Shown here piece after piece: positions 50,012 to 62,060 of a DNA stretch of 64,000 nucleotides; position 1 is the stretch's first letter; every line of letters starts with the position of its first letter. The stretch is from Bradyrhizobium archetypum (GTDB taxonomy: Bacteria; Pseudomonadota; Alphaproteobacteria; Rhizobiales; Xanthobacteraceae). The notes under the pieces were generated by a model. That model saw only the letters and a program-made list of their open reading frames with translations, had not been told where the DNA came from and did not search any database. The stretch is taken from positions 1-64,000 of the forward strand of contig NZ_JAAVLW010000007.1 of assembly GCF_013114835.1 (NCBI RefSeq), given 5' to 3'. Position numbers and translations under genes: made by a program.

Positions 50012-52066
50012 ATGTTGAATCTTGCAATCGTAGGCGGCGGCCCGGGCGGGCTGATGAGTGCCTGGTACTTGAAGAAAAAGCTCGGTGATCTATGTCGCGT
50101 TACGATCTACGAGGCGTCCGACCGCCTCGGCGGCAAGATTGTCTCTCGCAAATTCGATTCCGCGCCGGCGATGTATGAGGCGGGGGTTGCCGAAATCTAC
50201 GATTATTCGATGACCGGCCCGGATCCCCTACGGGAACTGATCCAGCATTTCGGCCTGCAGACCATACCGATGGACGCCGAGCAGGTGCACATCGACGGCG
50301 AGCTGCTCAGCGACGTGCAGGGCATGCGCCGCAAGTATGGTGAGAAGACCGCGGCTGCGATCGAGGCGTTCCGCAAGCGCTGCACCGAGATGGTATCGCC
50401 GATCGAATATTACGAAGGCGTCGGCGCCCACGACAACGAGCACCCTTGGGCCTACATGTCCTGCGAGGAGGTATTGGACAAGGAAGTCGCCGATCCGACC
50501 GCCAAGCGCTTCTTCAAGGTAATGGCGCGTTCCGATATCGCGACCGAAAGCCACAATACCAATGGCCTGAATGCGCTGAAGAATTTCGTGATGGATGTCG
50601 ACGGCTATATCAGCCTGTATTCGATCCAGAACGGCAATGAGCAGTTGATCGAATGTCTGCGCTCGGAAGTCGACGCCGACATCCACCTCAATCACCGCGT
50701 GCTTAAAGTCGGAAAGACCCCCGCCGGCCGCTATCAGCTCAACATGATGAACGGGAAGGGGCCGGAGACACGGGATTTCGATCTGGTGCTGATGTGTCTG
50801 CCGCATTCCTGGCTCGCCACCATGCGCTGGGACGGCGAAGAGCTGCGCAAGTCGATGGTCAAGCACGTCGCCTATTTCGACCGTCCGGCGCACTATCTGA
50901 GAGTTTCGATCCTGTTCGACGAACCGTTCTGGGGCGAGAAGATCCAGGGCGCCTGGTTCATGTCGGAAGCGTTCGGCGGCTGCTGCGTTTACAACGAGGG
51001 TGCCCGCCACGACGTCGGCAAGCACGGCGTGCTCAACTGGCTGATCGCGGGCTCGGACGCGCTGGCGTTTGCCAATCTCAGTGACCAGGAACTGATCGAT
51101 GCCGCGCTGAAATCGCTGCCGGCGTCTTTCGGCAACGCCCGCGATCATTTCATGGAAGGCAAAATCCACCGCTGGTTGTCGTCGGTGAACGCATTGCCCG
51201 GAGGCCTCCCGGTGCGCGACGTCATGACCAACCATCGCCCCGAGCCGAAAGAGCATCCGGGGATCGTCGTCGTTGGTGACTATCTGTTCGATTCGACCCT
51301 CAACGGTTTGCTCGATTCCTCCGACGCAGCCACCGACATCATTTTGACCGAGATGATGCGGCTGCGCCGCGCCCGCGCCCAACAAGGCGTGCCATCGTCC
51401 GACAAGATCGACCGCAGCTATTTCGAGAATTACCGCGGCGTCGGTCCCTACAGCGAAGTCTGGAACCAGTTTACCGATCCGGCCTATCTGACGGAATTGA
51501 TCAAGATCGTCTGGAACCGGGCGAAGGGTTACAAGCTGCTTGTTGCAGGCTCCGCCAGTGGCGAACTGGTCGGTGCACTGCGTGAGCGCGGCATCGATGC
51601 CTGGGGCATCGAGAACAACCGGGCGATCCACGCCAAGACGCCGAAGGCGCTCAAGAAGTTCAACAAGCTCGGCTCCATCCTCGATACGCCGTTCAAGGAT
51701 AACGAATTCGATTTCGTGTTCGAGACCAGCCTCTGTCACGTTTCCGAAAAGCAGGTCCCGCGGGCGGTGCGCGAACTCAACCGCGTCGTGAAGACCGGAG
51801 TGGTGTTCGGTTCAGTGACGTCGGACATGGCACCGGCGCTGATCGACCGTTACGACCTGCTGCGCGGCGTGAAGAAGCTCGGCACCTGGTGGGAATGGTC
51901 CGAACTGTTCTTCGGCAATGGATTCGATCTCGCGATGCACCGCCGCGACTGCACCGATGCGGTGTGGGCGGCGACACTGGCGGCCAACAAGGGGCCGGGG
52001 CAGTGGTACGCCGACGCCGACAGCCTGCGCTATTCGTTCTTCGACAAGGTTGAAGCAGACGATTGA
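50012..52066 (+). CDS. FAD-dependent oxidoreductase fused to SAM methyltransferase
   Basis: 684 residues. Residues 3-45 form the dinucleotide-binding unit of the amine-oxidase/desaturase class (LAIVGGGPGGLMSAWYLKKK, TIYEASDRLGGKIVS), and HPGIVVVGDYLFDSTLNGLL near 413-432 is the C-terminal FAD contact. Residues about 500-640 are a class I methyltransferase: KLLVAGSASGELVGALRERG (motif I, Ser-rich instead of GCGTG), AWGIENN, DNEFDFVFETSLCHV, AVRELNRVVKTGVVFGS. A two-step oxidation plus methylation of one substrate is plausible. The substrate is unknown. An ABC exporter gene follows by 164 bases. Confidence 0.8.
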   Translation: MLNLAIVGGGPGGLMSAWYLKKKLGDLCRVTIYEASDRLGGKIVSRKFDSAPAMYEAGVAEIYDYSMTGPDPLRELIQHFGLQTIPMDAEQVHIDGELLSDVQGMRRKYGEKTAAAIEAFRKRCTEMVSPIEYYEGVGAHDNEHPWAYMSCEEVLDKEVADPTAKRFFKVMARSDIATESHNTNGLNALKNFVMDVDGYISLYSIQNGNEQLIECLRSEVDADIHLNHRVLKVGKTPAGRYQLNMMNGKGPETRDFDLVLMCLPHSWLATMRWDGEELRKSMVKHVAYFDRPAHYLRVSILFDEPFWGEKIQGAWFMSEAFGGCCVYNEGARHDVGKHGVLNWLIAGSDALAFANLSDQELIDAALKSLPASFGNARDHFMEGKIHRWLSSVNALPGGLPVRDVMTNHRPEPKEHPGIVVVGDYLFDSTLNGLLDSSDAATDIILTEMMRLRRARAQQGVPSSDKIDRSYFENYRGVGPYSEVWNQFTDPAYLTELIKIVWNRAKGYKLLVAGSASGELVGALRERGIDAWGIENNRAIHAKTPKALKKFNKLGSILDTPFKDNEFDFVFETSLCHVSEKQVPRAVRELNRVVKTGVVFGSVTSDMAPALIDRYDLLRGVKKLGTWWEWSELFFGNGFDLAMHRRDCTDAVWAATLAANKGPGQWYADADSLRYSFFDKVEADD

Positions 52067-52086
52067 GCGCCGGGCGGTTGTATTGA

Positions 52087-52123
52087 GGCGTGACCGCTTC
52101 CCGCAAGCAGGGCCGGTCACGCC
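52087..52123 (+). terminator. hairpin between flavoenzyme and ABC genes
   Basis: A perfect 10-bp stem (GGCGTGACCG with CGGTCACGCC, 52087-52096/52114-52123) with a 17-base loop. No clear T tract, so it may attenuate rather than stop transcription. Confidence 0.4.
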
Positions 52124-52230
52124 AAGGGTTTGCCGAATTGATCCCGATCGCATAGAATCGGTGCGGTAGCGCTCACCGCTGCCACGTTCGATTTTGCGGT
52201 CATGCCGGCCGTGCAGCATCGGTTGGTTTC

Positions 52231-54240
52231 ATGGCGCCCAAGCCTCCTTCTTCGGATGATCAGAATCCCGCTCCGGCTGATGATCCTGAGCTCGCCAAGA
52301 AGCTCGCGCCGGAAGCGGCCACCCCTGTTCCCGGCACCAAGGTGGCCGGTGCTCCCGCCGACGATGACAAGGACGACGAGAACGAGCTGGAGCTCGACGA
52401 CGAGGATGATGACGAGGATCTCGTCGTCTTCACCGCCAAGGAAGCCGCCGGCGCGATGGCGACCATCCTCGCCTTCGTCAGGCCCTATCTCGGCAACTAC
52501 AGGAGGCTGTTCGCCTTCGTGACCTTCGGCGTTCTCGTCGAGACGCTGTTCAACGTGATCATGCCCCTAAGCCTGAAATTTTTGATCGACGACGCGCTCG
52601 GCGAAGAGGATTTTCAGGCGCTCTACAAGATCCTTGGCGTGCTCGCGGCTGCCGGCATCATCACCTCGATCATTGCCGTCTGGTACGAGCGCTGGGATGC
52701 GCGGCTGGCCGCCTGCATCATTGCCGATGTGCGGACGCGGCTGTTCGAGCACGTCCAGAACCTGCCGTCATCATACTTTGCCCGCACCAAGCGCGGCGAG
52801 ATCCTCTCGCGCTTCTCGATCGACCTTGCGGCCTTCGAAGGATCGGTCAAGACGTTCGCCAACAGCGCGGCCTTGCCGTTCCTGGAGCTGGTCGCCGGCA
52901 TCATCCTGATGCTGTTCCTCAACTGGCAGCTTGCGGCGGTAGCGCTACTGGTGTTTCCGATCACCCTGATCGGGCCCCGAATCCTGACGCCAAAGGCGGT
53001 GCAGGCGAATTACGAGCAGAAGCTGAACGAGGCGGCGCTGCTCGCCACGGTGCAGGAAAACGTGGCGGCGCAGGCGGTGATCAAGGCGTTTAGCCTGCAG
53101 CGCCGCACGCTCGGCTGGTTCACCATGCGCAACCAGGATGTGCGCATCAAAACCGCCTCCGCCGTCTTCCTCTCGACCATGGTGGAACGCACTGTCACCA
53201 TCGCGGTGCTGTTGCTGCATCTCGTGGTGCTGGCGATCGGCGCCTATCTTGCCACCAAGGGCCAGATCACCATCGGCACTTTCGTCACCTTCGAGAGCGC
53301 GTTCTGGGAGGTGTCCTACAACATCGCTCATCTGATGCATTTCATTCCGGTGTCGATCCAATCGGCGGCCGCGGTGCGGCACATCCAGGAGCTGCTGGAT
53401 GAGCCGACCCGCGGCGCCGACCGGCCCGGCGCGCCGGATTTGCCGCCGATCACCAATGATATCGCCTTCGAGCGCGTTACCTTTGCCTACGAAGGCAGCG
53501 AGACGCCGGTGCTCGACAATTTCAGCCTCAAGCTCAGCGTCGGGAAGCGCATCGCGATCGTAGGTCCGAGCGGCTCGGGCAAGAGCACGCTGCTCAATTT
53601 GATCCTGCGCCTTTACACGCCGGACGAGGGACGGGTGGCGATCGACGGCGTCGATATCCGCCGAGTGACCCGCGAATCGCTGCGCCGGGGCATGGCGATC
53701 GTGTTTCAGGAGAACATGCTGTTCAACATGTCGATCCGGGAGAACATCCGGCTCGGCAAGGAAGGCGCCACCGATGAGGAGGTTGAGGAGGCCGCGCGCA
53801 AGGCCGAGATTCACCGCTACATCATGAGCCTGCCGCAGAAATACGACACGCCGGTCGGCGAGCGCGGCGACACGCTGTCGGGCGGCCAGCGCCAGCGCAT
53901 CGCGATCGCGCGCGCGATCATCCGCAATCCCGCGCTGCTATTGCTCGATGAAGCGACCTCGGCGCTCGACCAGACCACGGAAGCTGCGATCAACCGCACG
54001 CTTCTGAAGGTGGCGGAGGGACGCACCATGATCTGGTCGACGCACCGCCTGACCTCGGTGGTCGAGATGGACGAGATCATCGTGATCTCAGGCGGCAGGG
54101 CGATCGAGCGCGGCTCGCATGCGCAATTGCTCGCGGCCAATGGCGTCTATCGCAAGCTCTGGGACGACCAAGGCCATACGCCGCACAACGCCGCTCAGAC
54201 CGACGACAATGATGACGATGATGACGATGAGGAGGAGTGA
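52231..54240 (+). CDS. ABC exporter, fused permease-ATPase, with acidic tails
   Basis: 669 residues. Residues about 75-370 form six membrane helices of the type I exporter fold (FVTFGVLVETLFNVIMPLSL, LFEHVQNLPSSYFARTKRGE). The ATPase carries Walker A GPSGSGKST (near 444), the signature LSGGQRQRIAIARA (near 549), Walker B ALLLLDEATSALD, and the H-loop STHRL. It works as a dimer exporting a lipid, peptide or small molecule. Unusual are an acidic N-terminal extension (DDDKDDENELELDDEDDDED, about residues 47-66) and an acidic C-terminus (NDDDDDDEEE). The last 46 bases overlap the convergent flavoprotein gene. Confidence 0.9.
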   Translation: MAPKPPSSDDQNPAPADDPELAKKLAPEAATPVPGTKVAGAPADDDKDDENELELDDEDDDEDLVVFTAKEAAGAMATILAFVRPYLGNYRRLFAFVTFGVLVETLFNVIMPLSLKFLIDDALGEEDFQALYKILGVLAAAGIITSIIAVWYERWDARLAACIIADVRTRLFEHVQNLPSSYFARTKRGEILSRFSIDLAAFEGSVKTFANSAALPFLELVAGIILMLFLNWQLAAVALLVFPITLIGPRILTPKAVQANYEQKLNEAALLATVQENVAAQAVIKAFSLQRRTLGWFTMRNQDVRIKTASAVFLSTMVERTVTIAVLLLHLVVLAIGAYLATKGQITIGTFVTFESAFWEVSYNIAHLMHFIPVSIQSAAAVRHIQELLDEPTRGADRPGAPDLPPITNDIAFERVTFAYEGSETPVLDNFSLKLSVGKRIAIVGPSGSGKSTLLNLILRLYTPDEGRVAIDGVDIRRVTRESLRRGMAIVFQENMLFNMSIRENIRLGKEGATDEEVEEAARKAEIHRYIMSLPQKYDTPVGERGDTLSGGQRQRIAIARAIIRNPALLLLDEATSALDQTTEAAINRTLLKVAEGRTMIWSTHRLTSVVEMDEIIVISGGRAIERGSHAQLLAANGVYRKLWDDQGHTPHNAAQTDDNDDDDDDEEE

Positions 54241-55406
54241 GCAGGGCGGTTTGACCCCGCGCTGATCCGCTTGCGGATCCGCCGCAAGGCGCCTTCGCCG
54301 AACCACGCCAGGAAGCGCGCCCAGCGCTGCGCCCGCCAGTACAACCCATTCTCGACCGTAACCTTGCGAAAGCTGATGGCTTTGGCCATCGACCAATCAT
54401 CGCAGGCCCGCTTGACCGGATCGTCGTAGAAGGAAGCGATCTTGTCCTCGCCCATGCCTTCGGTTGCAAGCCAGGCGGGGATGTGGACGTTGCAGAGCTG
54501 GGCGACGTCGGTAAATACCTTGTCGGTGCCGGTTCCGGTCACCGGGCAGGTCGCCGCAAAGGCGTCGCCGACCAGAACGACGCCCGCTTGGCAATAGCCG
54601 GTTGAGACATAGAGATCGGCCGTCCGGATCTTGACGTCGCTGGTAACAGCGTATTCGCCGGTGATCCGGCGCAGCCTGGGCAGCGCGGCGTTCATGGTCT
54701 CGACCGGCCTGTGCCGCATTTCGCGCAGCCACGGGTCCTCGACCTCGCGGTAGACAAAAAGATTGGCCCGCATCCGCTTGCCGATTGGGAACAGCGTCAC
54801 ATAAGCGACGCGCTCCGTGGTCCGTTCTGAAAAGTAGGTCAGGGCGGGAAATTCGAAGGCCGGCCGGCCCACCGGCGCCATGTCAAATCCAATCGAGATG
54901 GAATGGTTGGTGCTGATGACCCGACGCTCGATACCGAGATTGCGGCGCAGTCCGACACTCAGTCCGTTGGCCAGGATCACCAGCCGCGCCGAGATGGTTT
55001 CGCCATCGGACAGCGTGAGTTTCTGCCGCTCAGCGCTGGTCGCGACGTCGGTCACCTTGGCGTAGACGAATTCGGCGGGGGCTGGGATCTCGGCGCGGAC
55101 GGCGGTAATCAGCGCGTCGTACATGATGCCGTATTGGCGGCTCGGCTTCCTGTCGAGCAGGTAGCCGAATCGCGCGATCCAGTTTTCGCCGTCATGAGTG
55201 GCCGAGCGAAGCACCGAATCGGCGATTCCGGTCTGGTAGAAGCGGCCGACCTGTTCATCGCCGCTGATTTTTTCGACCCGGAAGTCGAATGGATAGACCC
55301 GATGGGGATCGATCAGAACAGTCGGAATTCCCGCACGTCCGAGCATGGCGGCCGCGGTCGAGCCGGCAAGGCCGCCCCCGATGATCGCAATGTCGGTGTA
55401 TTTCAT
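54195..55406 (-). CDS. FAD-dependent monooxygenase/reductase (GGR/halogenase-like fold)
   Basis: 403 residues. The FAD site is IAIIGGGLAGSTAAAMLGRA (residues 6-25); VVLVGDAFAATCPVTGTGTD (near 276-295) is the second flavin contact with the GD motif of p-hydroxybenzoate-hydroxylase-fold enzymes. The sequence resembles geranylgeranyl-reductase/tryptophan-halogenase relatives, but the halogenase WxWxIP motif is absent. The C-terminus is a poly-serine run (HSSSSSSSSSLSSV) created by overlap with the GAT repeats that encode the ABC exporter's acidic tail. It converges on that gene. Confidence 0.82.
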   Translation of the reverse strand: MKYTDIAIIGGGLAGSTAAAMLGRAGIPTVLIDPHRVYPFDFRVEKISGDEQVGRFYQTGIADSVLRSATHDGENWIARFGYLLDRKPSRQYGIMYDALITAVRAEIPAPAEFVYAKVTDVATSAERQKLTLSDGETISARLVILANGLSVGLRRNLGIERRVISTNHSISIGFDMAPVGRPAFEFPALTYFSERTTERVAYVTLFPIGKRMRANLFVYREVEDPWLREMRHRPVETMNAALPRLRRITGEYAVTSDVKIRTADLYVSTGYCQAGVVLVGDAFAATCPVTGTGTDKVFTDVAQLCNVHIPAWLATEGMGEDKIASFYDDPVKRACDDWSMAKAISFRKVTVENGLYWRAQRWARFLAWFGEGALRRIRKRISAGSNRPAHSSSSSSSSSLSSV

Positions 55407-56068
55407 CTGGAATCTCAGCCGGGGTGCGACACTTTTGCACCTGGAAAGGCAAACAAAGTCTTAGTCGGGAAAAACTGGAACCGAAGATTGGGTGTTTTGA
55501 CGATATTTGCCCGGGTATAATAGGGCGACTCCGGTAAGTCTCCGGAGGGCAGGTCGCGCTACTTCGGACTTTCGGAATTTGCGGCAAACGCTGAATCCGC
55601 AGACGCCATAGGCATTTCCAGCGTTGTCCTTTTGCTTGACTTAGCTATCCACCGCTTATAGAAGACGGCCACTTAACGACAGGCGGTGAGCAACGCCAGC
55701 GTCGGAACGGAACACCCTTTCAAATCCTTATGGACTGAGACGGGCACCAACCTCGACGAATGCCGCTCAAACGCTGTCGATCATACTGCTAGGCAATGCC
55801 AGGGCGATTTTAGTTCTCTTGAGCACGTCCTCTTGAGAGTGAACTCGGATGCATGACCTCGATAGCAGGCCGGACAGCGAGCGCTGACCGGTCTTACTCG
55901 CGGTCCTCTGTGGCGTCGAAGCGCTTTCCGCTCAGCAATGAGCGGTTGGCGCGATTTCGTTTTGCGTGAATGTTTTTTTCGCGCAGGGCGGGCCGGACGG
56001 AACGGCTAGTTCCGAGAAGAATTGCGAAGTCATCAAGGCTTCGCGTGAACTAAAGGATGAAGGCTGAC
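55407..56068. other. 660-base region upstream of rpsL
   Basis: No gene is supported. A CCCGGG-centred near-palindrome lies at 55503-55521 and includes a perfect TATAAT (55516-55521). A promoter candidate is at 55636-55664. A hairpin CCGCTCA/TGAGCGG lies near 55930-55947, with a T-rich stretch near 55972. The leader of rpsL would be about 400 bases, long enough to host regulation of the str operon. Confidence 0.5.
55636..55664 (+). promoter_or_regulatory. candidate promoter of the rpsL-rpsG-fusA-tuf operon
   Basis: TTGACT (55636-55641) and TAGAAG within CTTATAGAAG (55659-55664) are 17 bases apart; TATAGA at 55657 is an alternative -10 element. This wording is common before strongly expressed alphaproteobacterial genes. 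Confidence 0.5.
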
Positions 56069-56440
56069 ATGCCGACGATCAACCAGCTGATCGCAAATCC
56101 GCGCGTAGTGCAGAAGTCGCGCAAGAAGGTTCCGGCGCTGCAGCAGTCGCCGCAGAAGCGCGGCGTTTGCACGCGCGTCTACACCACGACCCCGAAGAAG
56201 CCGAACTCGGCGCTTCGTAAGGTCGCCAAGGTGCGCCTGACCAACGGCTTCGAGGTGATCGGCTACATCCCGGGTGAAGGCCACAATCTTCAGGAGCACT
56301 CGGTGGTCATGATCCGCGGCGGCCGCGTCAAGGACTTGCCCGGCGTGCGCTACCACATCCTCCGCGGCGTCCTCGATACCCAGGGCGTCAAGAACCGTAA
56401 GCAGCGCCGTTCGAAGTACGGCGCCAAGCGTCCGAAGTAA
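56069..56440 (+). CDS. rpsL: 30S ribosomal protein S12
   Basis: 123 residues from the ATG at 56069 (AAGG six bases upstream; an in-frame ATG four codons earlier is less likely). PTINQLIANPRV, TTPKKPNSALRKVAKVRLTN and GGRVKDLPGVRYHILRG are typical. The lysines in PKKPNS and VKDLPG, where streptomycin resistance arises, are wild type. It acts at the decoding centre. rpsG follows after 15 bases. Confidence 0.98.
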   Translation: MPTINQLIANPRVVQKSRKKVPALQQSPQKRGVCTRVYTTTPKKPNSALRKVAKVRLTNGFEVIGYIPGEGHNLQEHSVVMIRGGRVKDLPGVRYHILRGVLDTQGVKNRKQRRSKYGAKRPK

Positions 56441-56455
56441 GCGGGAACAGACCAG

Positions 56456-56926
56456 ATGTCTCGTCGCCACTCTGCCGAAAAGCGTGAAGTCAACCCGGAC
56501 CCGAAGTTCGGGAATATTGTTATCACGAAGTTCATGAACTCGATCATGTACGACGGCAAGAAGTCCGCCGCCGAAAAGATCGTCTACGGCGCGCTCGCCA
56601 TGATCGAAGCCAAGACCAAGCAGGGGCCGCTCACCGTGTTCGAGCAGGCGCTGGAAAATGTCATGCCGACCATCGAAGTGCGCTCGCGCCGCGTCGGTGG
56701 CGCCACCTACCAGGTGCCGGTCGAGGTTCGCTCGGTCCGCCGTCAGGCGCTGGGCATTCGCTGGATCATCACGGCAGCGCGCGATCGCAATGAAAAGACG
56801 ATGACGGAGCGGCTCTCGGCCGAGCTGCTTGACGCGTCGAACAACCGGGGAAACGCCGTCAAGAAGCGTGAAGACGTGCACCGGATGGCGGAAGCCAACC
56901 GCGCCTTCTCGCATTATCGCTGGTAA
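56456..56926 (+). CDS. rpsG: 30S ribosomal protein S7
   Basis: 156 residues, standard length. MSRRHSAEKREVNPDPKFGN, the rRNA-binding helices VGGATYQVPVEVRSVRRQAL and RWIITAARDRNEKTM, and the closing AEANRAFSHYRW are present. It is the primary assembly protein of the 30S head, and in E. coli represses the str operon. fusA begins 29 bases downstream. Confidence 0.98.
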   Translation: MSRRHSAEKREVNPDPKFGNIVITKFMNSIMYDGKKSAAEKIVYGALAMIEAKTKQGPLTVFEQALENVMPTIEVRSRRVGGATYQVPVEVRSVRRQALGIRWIITAARDRNEKTMTERLSAELLDASNNRGNAVKKREDVHRMAEANRAFSHYRW

Positions 56927-56955
56927 CGGCGAAGAACGGATTTAAGGAACAGCCC

Positions 56956-59028
<2,073 letters not shown>

Positions 59029-59068
59029 TTGTCGTTGGTTGCAAGCTAACGACTGAACGGAGAGTCAA

Positions 59069-60259
<1,191 letters not shown>

Positions 60260-60261
60260 AA

Positions 60262-60327
60262 GCGAATAGGGAATGGCGAGTAGCGAGTGGACCAGCTCCA
60301 TTTGCTATTCGCCGCTCACCACTCGCC
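60262..60327 (+). repeat. GCGAGTAG-type inverted repeats between tuf and rpsJ
   Basis: Several copies of a GCGA(A/G)TAG unit and their complements occupy the 98-base gap: GCGAATAG (60262-60269) with CTATTCGC (60305-60312), and GCGAGTGG (60283-60290) with CCACTCGC (60319-60326). The two pairings cross, so they cannot form as one nested hairpin; alternative structures are possible. Confidence 0.55.
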
Positions 60328-60357
60328 CTACTACGCGACAAAGAAAGACAAACGGCA

Positions 60358-60666
60358 ATGAACGGCCAAAATATTCGCATCCGTCTCAAGGCGTTCGACC
60401 ATCGTATCCTCGATACGTCGACCCGCGAGATCGTGAACACGGCGAAACGTACCGGTGCTCAGGTTCGCGGACCTATCCCGCTGCCGACCCGCATCGAGAA
60501 GTTCACCGTCAACCGTTCACCGCACGTCGACAAGAAGAGCCGCGAGCAATTCGAGATGCGCACCCACAAGCGCCTTCTCGACATTGTCGATCCGACTCCG
60601 CAGACCGTCGATGCTCTCATGAAGCTCGACCTGGCCGCCGGTGTCGACGTCGAGATCAAGCTCTAA
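60358..60666 (+). CDS. rpsJ: 30S ribosomal protein S10
   Basis: 102 residues. [40 protein letters not shown] and [20 protein letters not shown] are the conserved core. It is part of the 30S head and pairs with NusB/NusG in antitermination. First gene of the S10 operon, which continues to the window's end. The leader carries inverted repeats instead of an E. coli-type L4 leader. Confidence 0.98.
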
Positions 60667-60718
60667 GATTTTCAGGATCGTCCGAAGTTAGCGGACAGAA
60701 AGAACAGGAAGCACGCCG

Positions 60719-61438
60719 ATGCGCTCCGGAGTGATCGCACAAAAGGTCGGGATGACGCGGGTCTTTACGGAGGCCGGCGAACATATCCCTGTGACCGTGC
60801 TGAAGCTGGGCAATTGCCAGGTGCTGGGCCACCGCACGACCGAGAAGAACGGTTACGTCGCGCTGCAGCTCGGCGCCGGTACCCGCAAGACCGTCTATAT
60901 GCCGAAGGCGGAGCGCGGCCAGTTCGCGGTCGCCAAGGTCGAGCCCAAGCGGAAGGTTACCGAGTTTCGCGTCTCGGAAGACGCGCTGATCCCGGTTGGT
61001 GCCGAGATTCAGGCCGACCATTTCGTCGTCGGCCAATTCGTCGACGTTACCGGCACCTCGGTCGGTAAGGGGTTCGCCGGCGGCATGAAGCGCTGGAATT
61101 TCGGCGGTCTGCGCGCCACCCACGGCGTGTCGATCTCGCATCGTTCGATCGGTTCGACCGGCGGACGCCAGGATCCCGGCAAGACCTTCAAGAACAAGAA
61201 GATGCCCGGTCACATGGGCGTCGACCGCATCACCACGCTCAACCTGCGCGTGGTGCAGACCGACGTCGAGCGCGGCCTGATCCTAGTCGAGGGCGCCGTT
61301 CCCGGCTCCAAGGGCGGCTGGATCGCGGTGCGCGACGCCATCAAGAAGCCGTTGCCGAAGGACGCTCCGAAGCCCGGCAAGTTCAAGGTTGCCGGCGGCG
61401 AGCAGGCTCAGGCTCCGGCCGAGCAGGAGGGCGCGTGA
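60719..61438 (+). CDS. rplC: 50S ribosomal protein L3
   Basis: 239 residues. The start MRSGVIAQKVGMTRVFTEAG is standard, and the long loop near the peptidyl-transferase centre reads SIGSTGGRQDPGKTFKNKKM with the glutamine that PrmB methylates. The C-terminal tail (GEQAQAPAEQEGA) is an Ala/Gln-rich extension often seen in rhizobia. Its stop is one base away from the rplD start. Confidence 0.98.
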   Translation: MRSGVIAQKVGMTRVFTEAGEHIPVTVLKLGNCQVLGHRTTEKNGYVALQLGAGTRKTVYMPKAERGQFAVAKVEPKRKVTEFRVSEDALIPVGAEIQADHFVVGQFVDVTGTSVGKGFAGGMKRWNFGGLRATHGVSISHRSIGSTGGRQDPGKTFKNKKMPGHMGVDRITTLNLRVVQTDVERGLILVEGAVPGSKGGWIAVRDAIKKPLPKDAPKPGKFKVAGGEQAQAPAEQEGA

Positions 61439-61439
61439 G

Positions 61440-62060
61440 ATGGAACTGAAAGTCACGACCCTTGAGGGCAAGGAAGCCGGATCGGTCCAGCTCTCGGACG
61501 CGATCTTCGGTCTCGAGCCGCGTGCCGACATCATCCAGCGTTGCGTGCAATGGCAGCTCAACAAGCGCCAGGCCGGAACGCACAAGGCGCAGGGCCGCGC
61601 CGACGTCTGGCGCACCGGCAAGAAGATGTACAAGCAGAAGGGCACCGGCGGCGCCCGTCACGGCTCGGCCCGCGTCCCGCAGTTCCGCGGCGGTGGCCGT
61701 GCGTTCGGCCCCGTCGTTCGCTCGCATGCGACCGACCTGCCGAAGAAGGTGCGCGCGCTGGCGCTCAAGCATGCGCTGTCGGCGAAGGCCAAGGACGGCG
61801 GGTTGATCGTGATCGACAGCGCGCAGGTCAAGGAAGCCAAGACCAAGGCACTGGTCGGCCATTTCTCAGGGTTGGGCCTGACCAATGCGCTGATCATCGA
61901 CGGCGCCGAGCTGAACGCCGGTTTCGCGACCGCGGCCCGCAACATTCCGAATATCGACGTGCTGCCGATCCAGGGCATCAACGTCTACGACATCCTGCGT
62001 CGTCAGAAGCTGGTGCTGACGAAGGCGGCAGTCGATGCGCTGGAGGCGCGCTTCAAATGA
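61440..62060 (+). CDS. rplD: 50S ribosomal protein L4
   Basis: 206 residues from the ATG at 61440, one base after the rplC stop, with AGGAGG inside the end of rplC as ribosome binding site; the frame's upstream extension is part of rplC. The tunnel loop (KMYKQKGTGGARHGSARVPQ) and the closing VDALEARFK are typical. Binds 23S rRNA near the exit tunnel and regulates the S10 operon in E. coli. Confidence 0.98.
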   Translation: MELKVTTLEGKEAGSVQLSDAIFGLEPRADIIQRCVQWQLNKRQAGTHKAQGRADVWRTGKKMYKQKGTGGARHGSARVPQFRGGGRAFGPVVRSHATDLPKKVRALALKHALSAKAKDGGLIVIDSAQVKEAKTKALVGHFSGLGLTNALIIDGAELNAGFATAARNIPNIDVLPIQGINVYDILRRQKLVLTKAAVDALEARFK

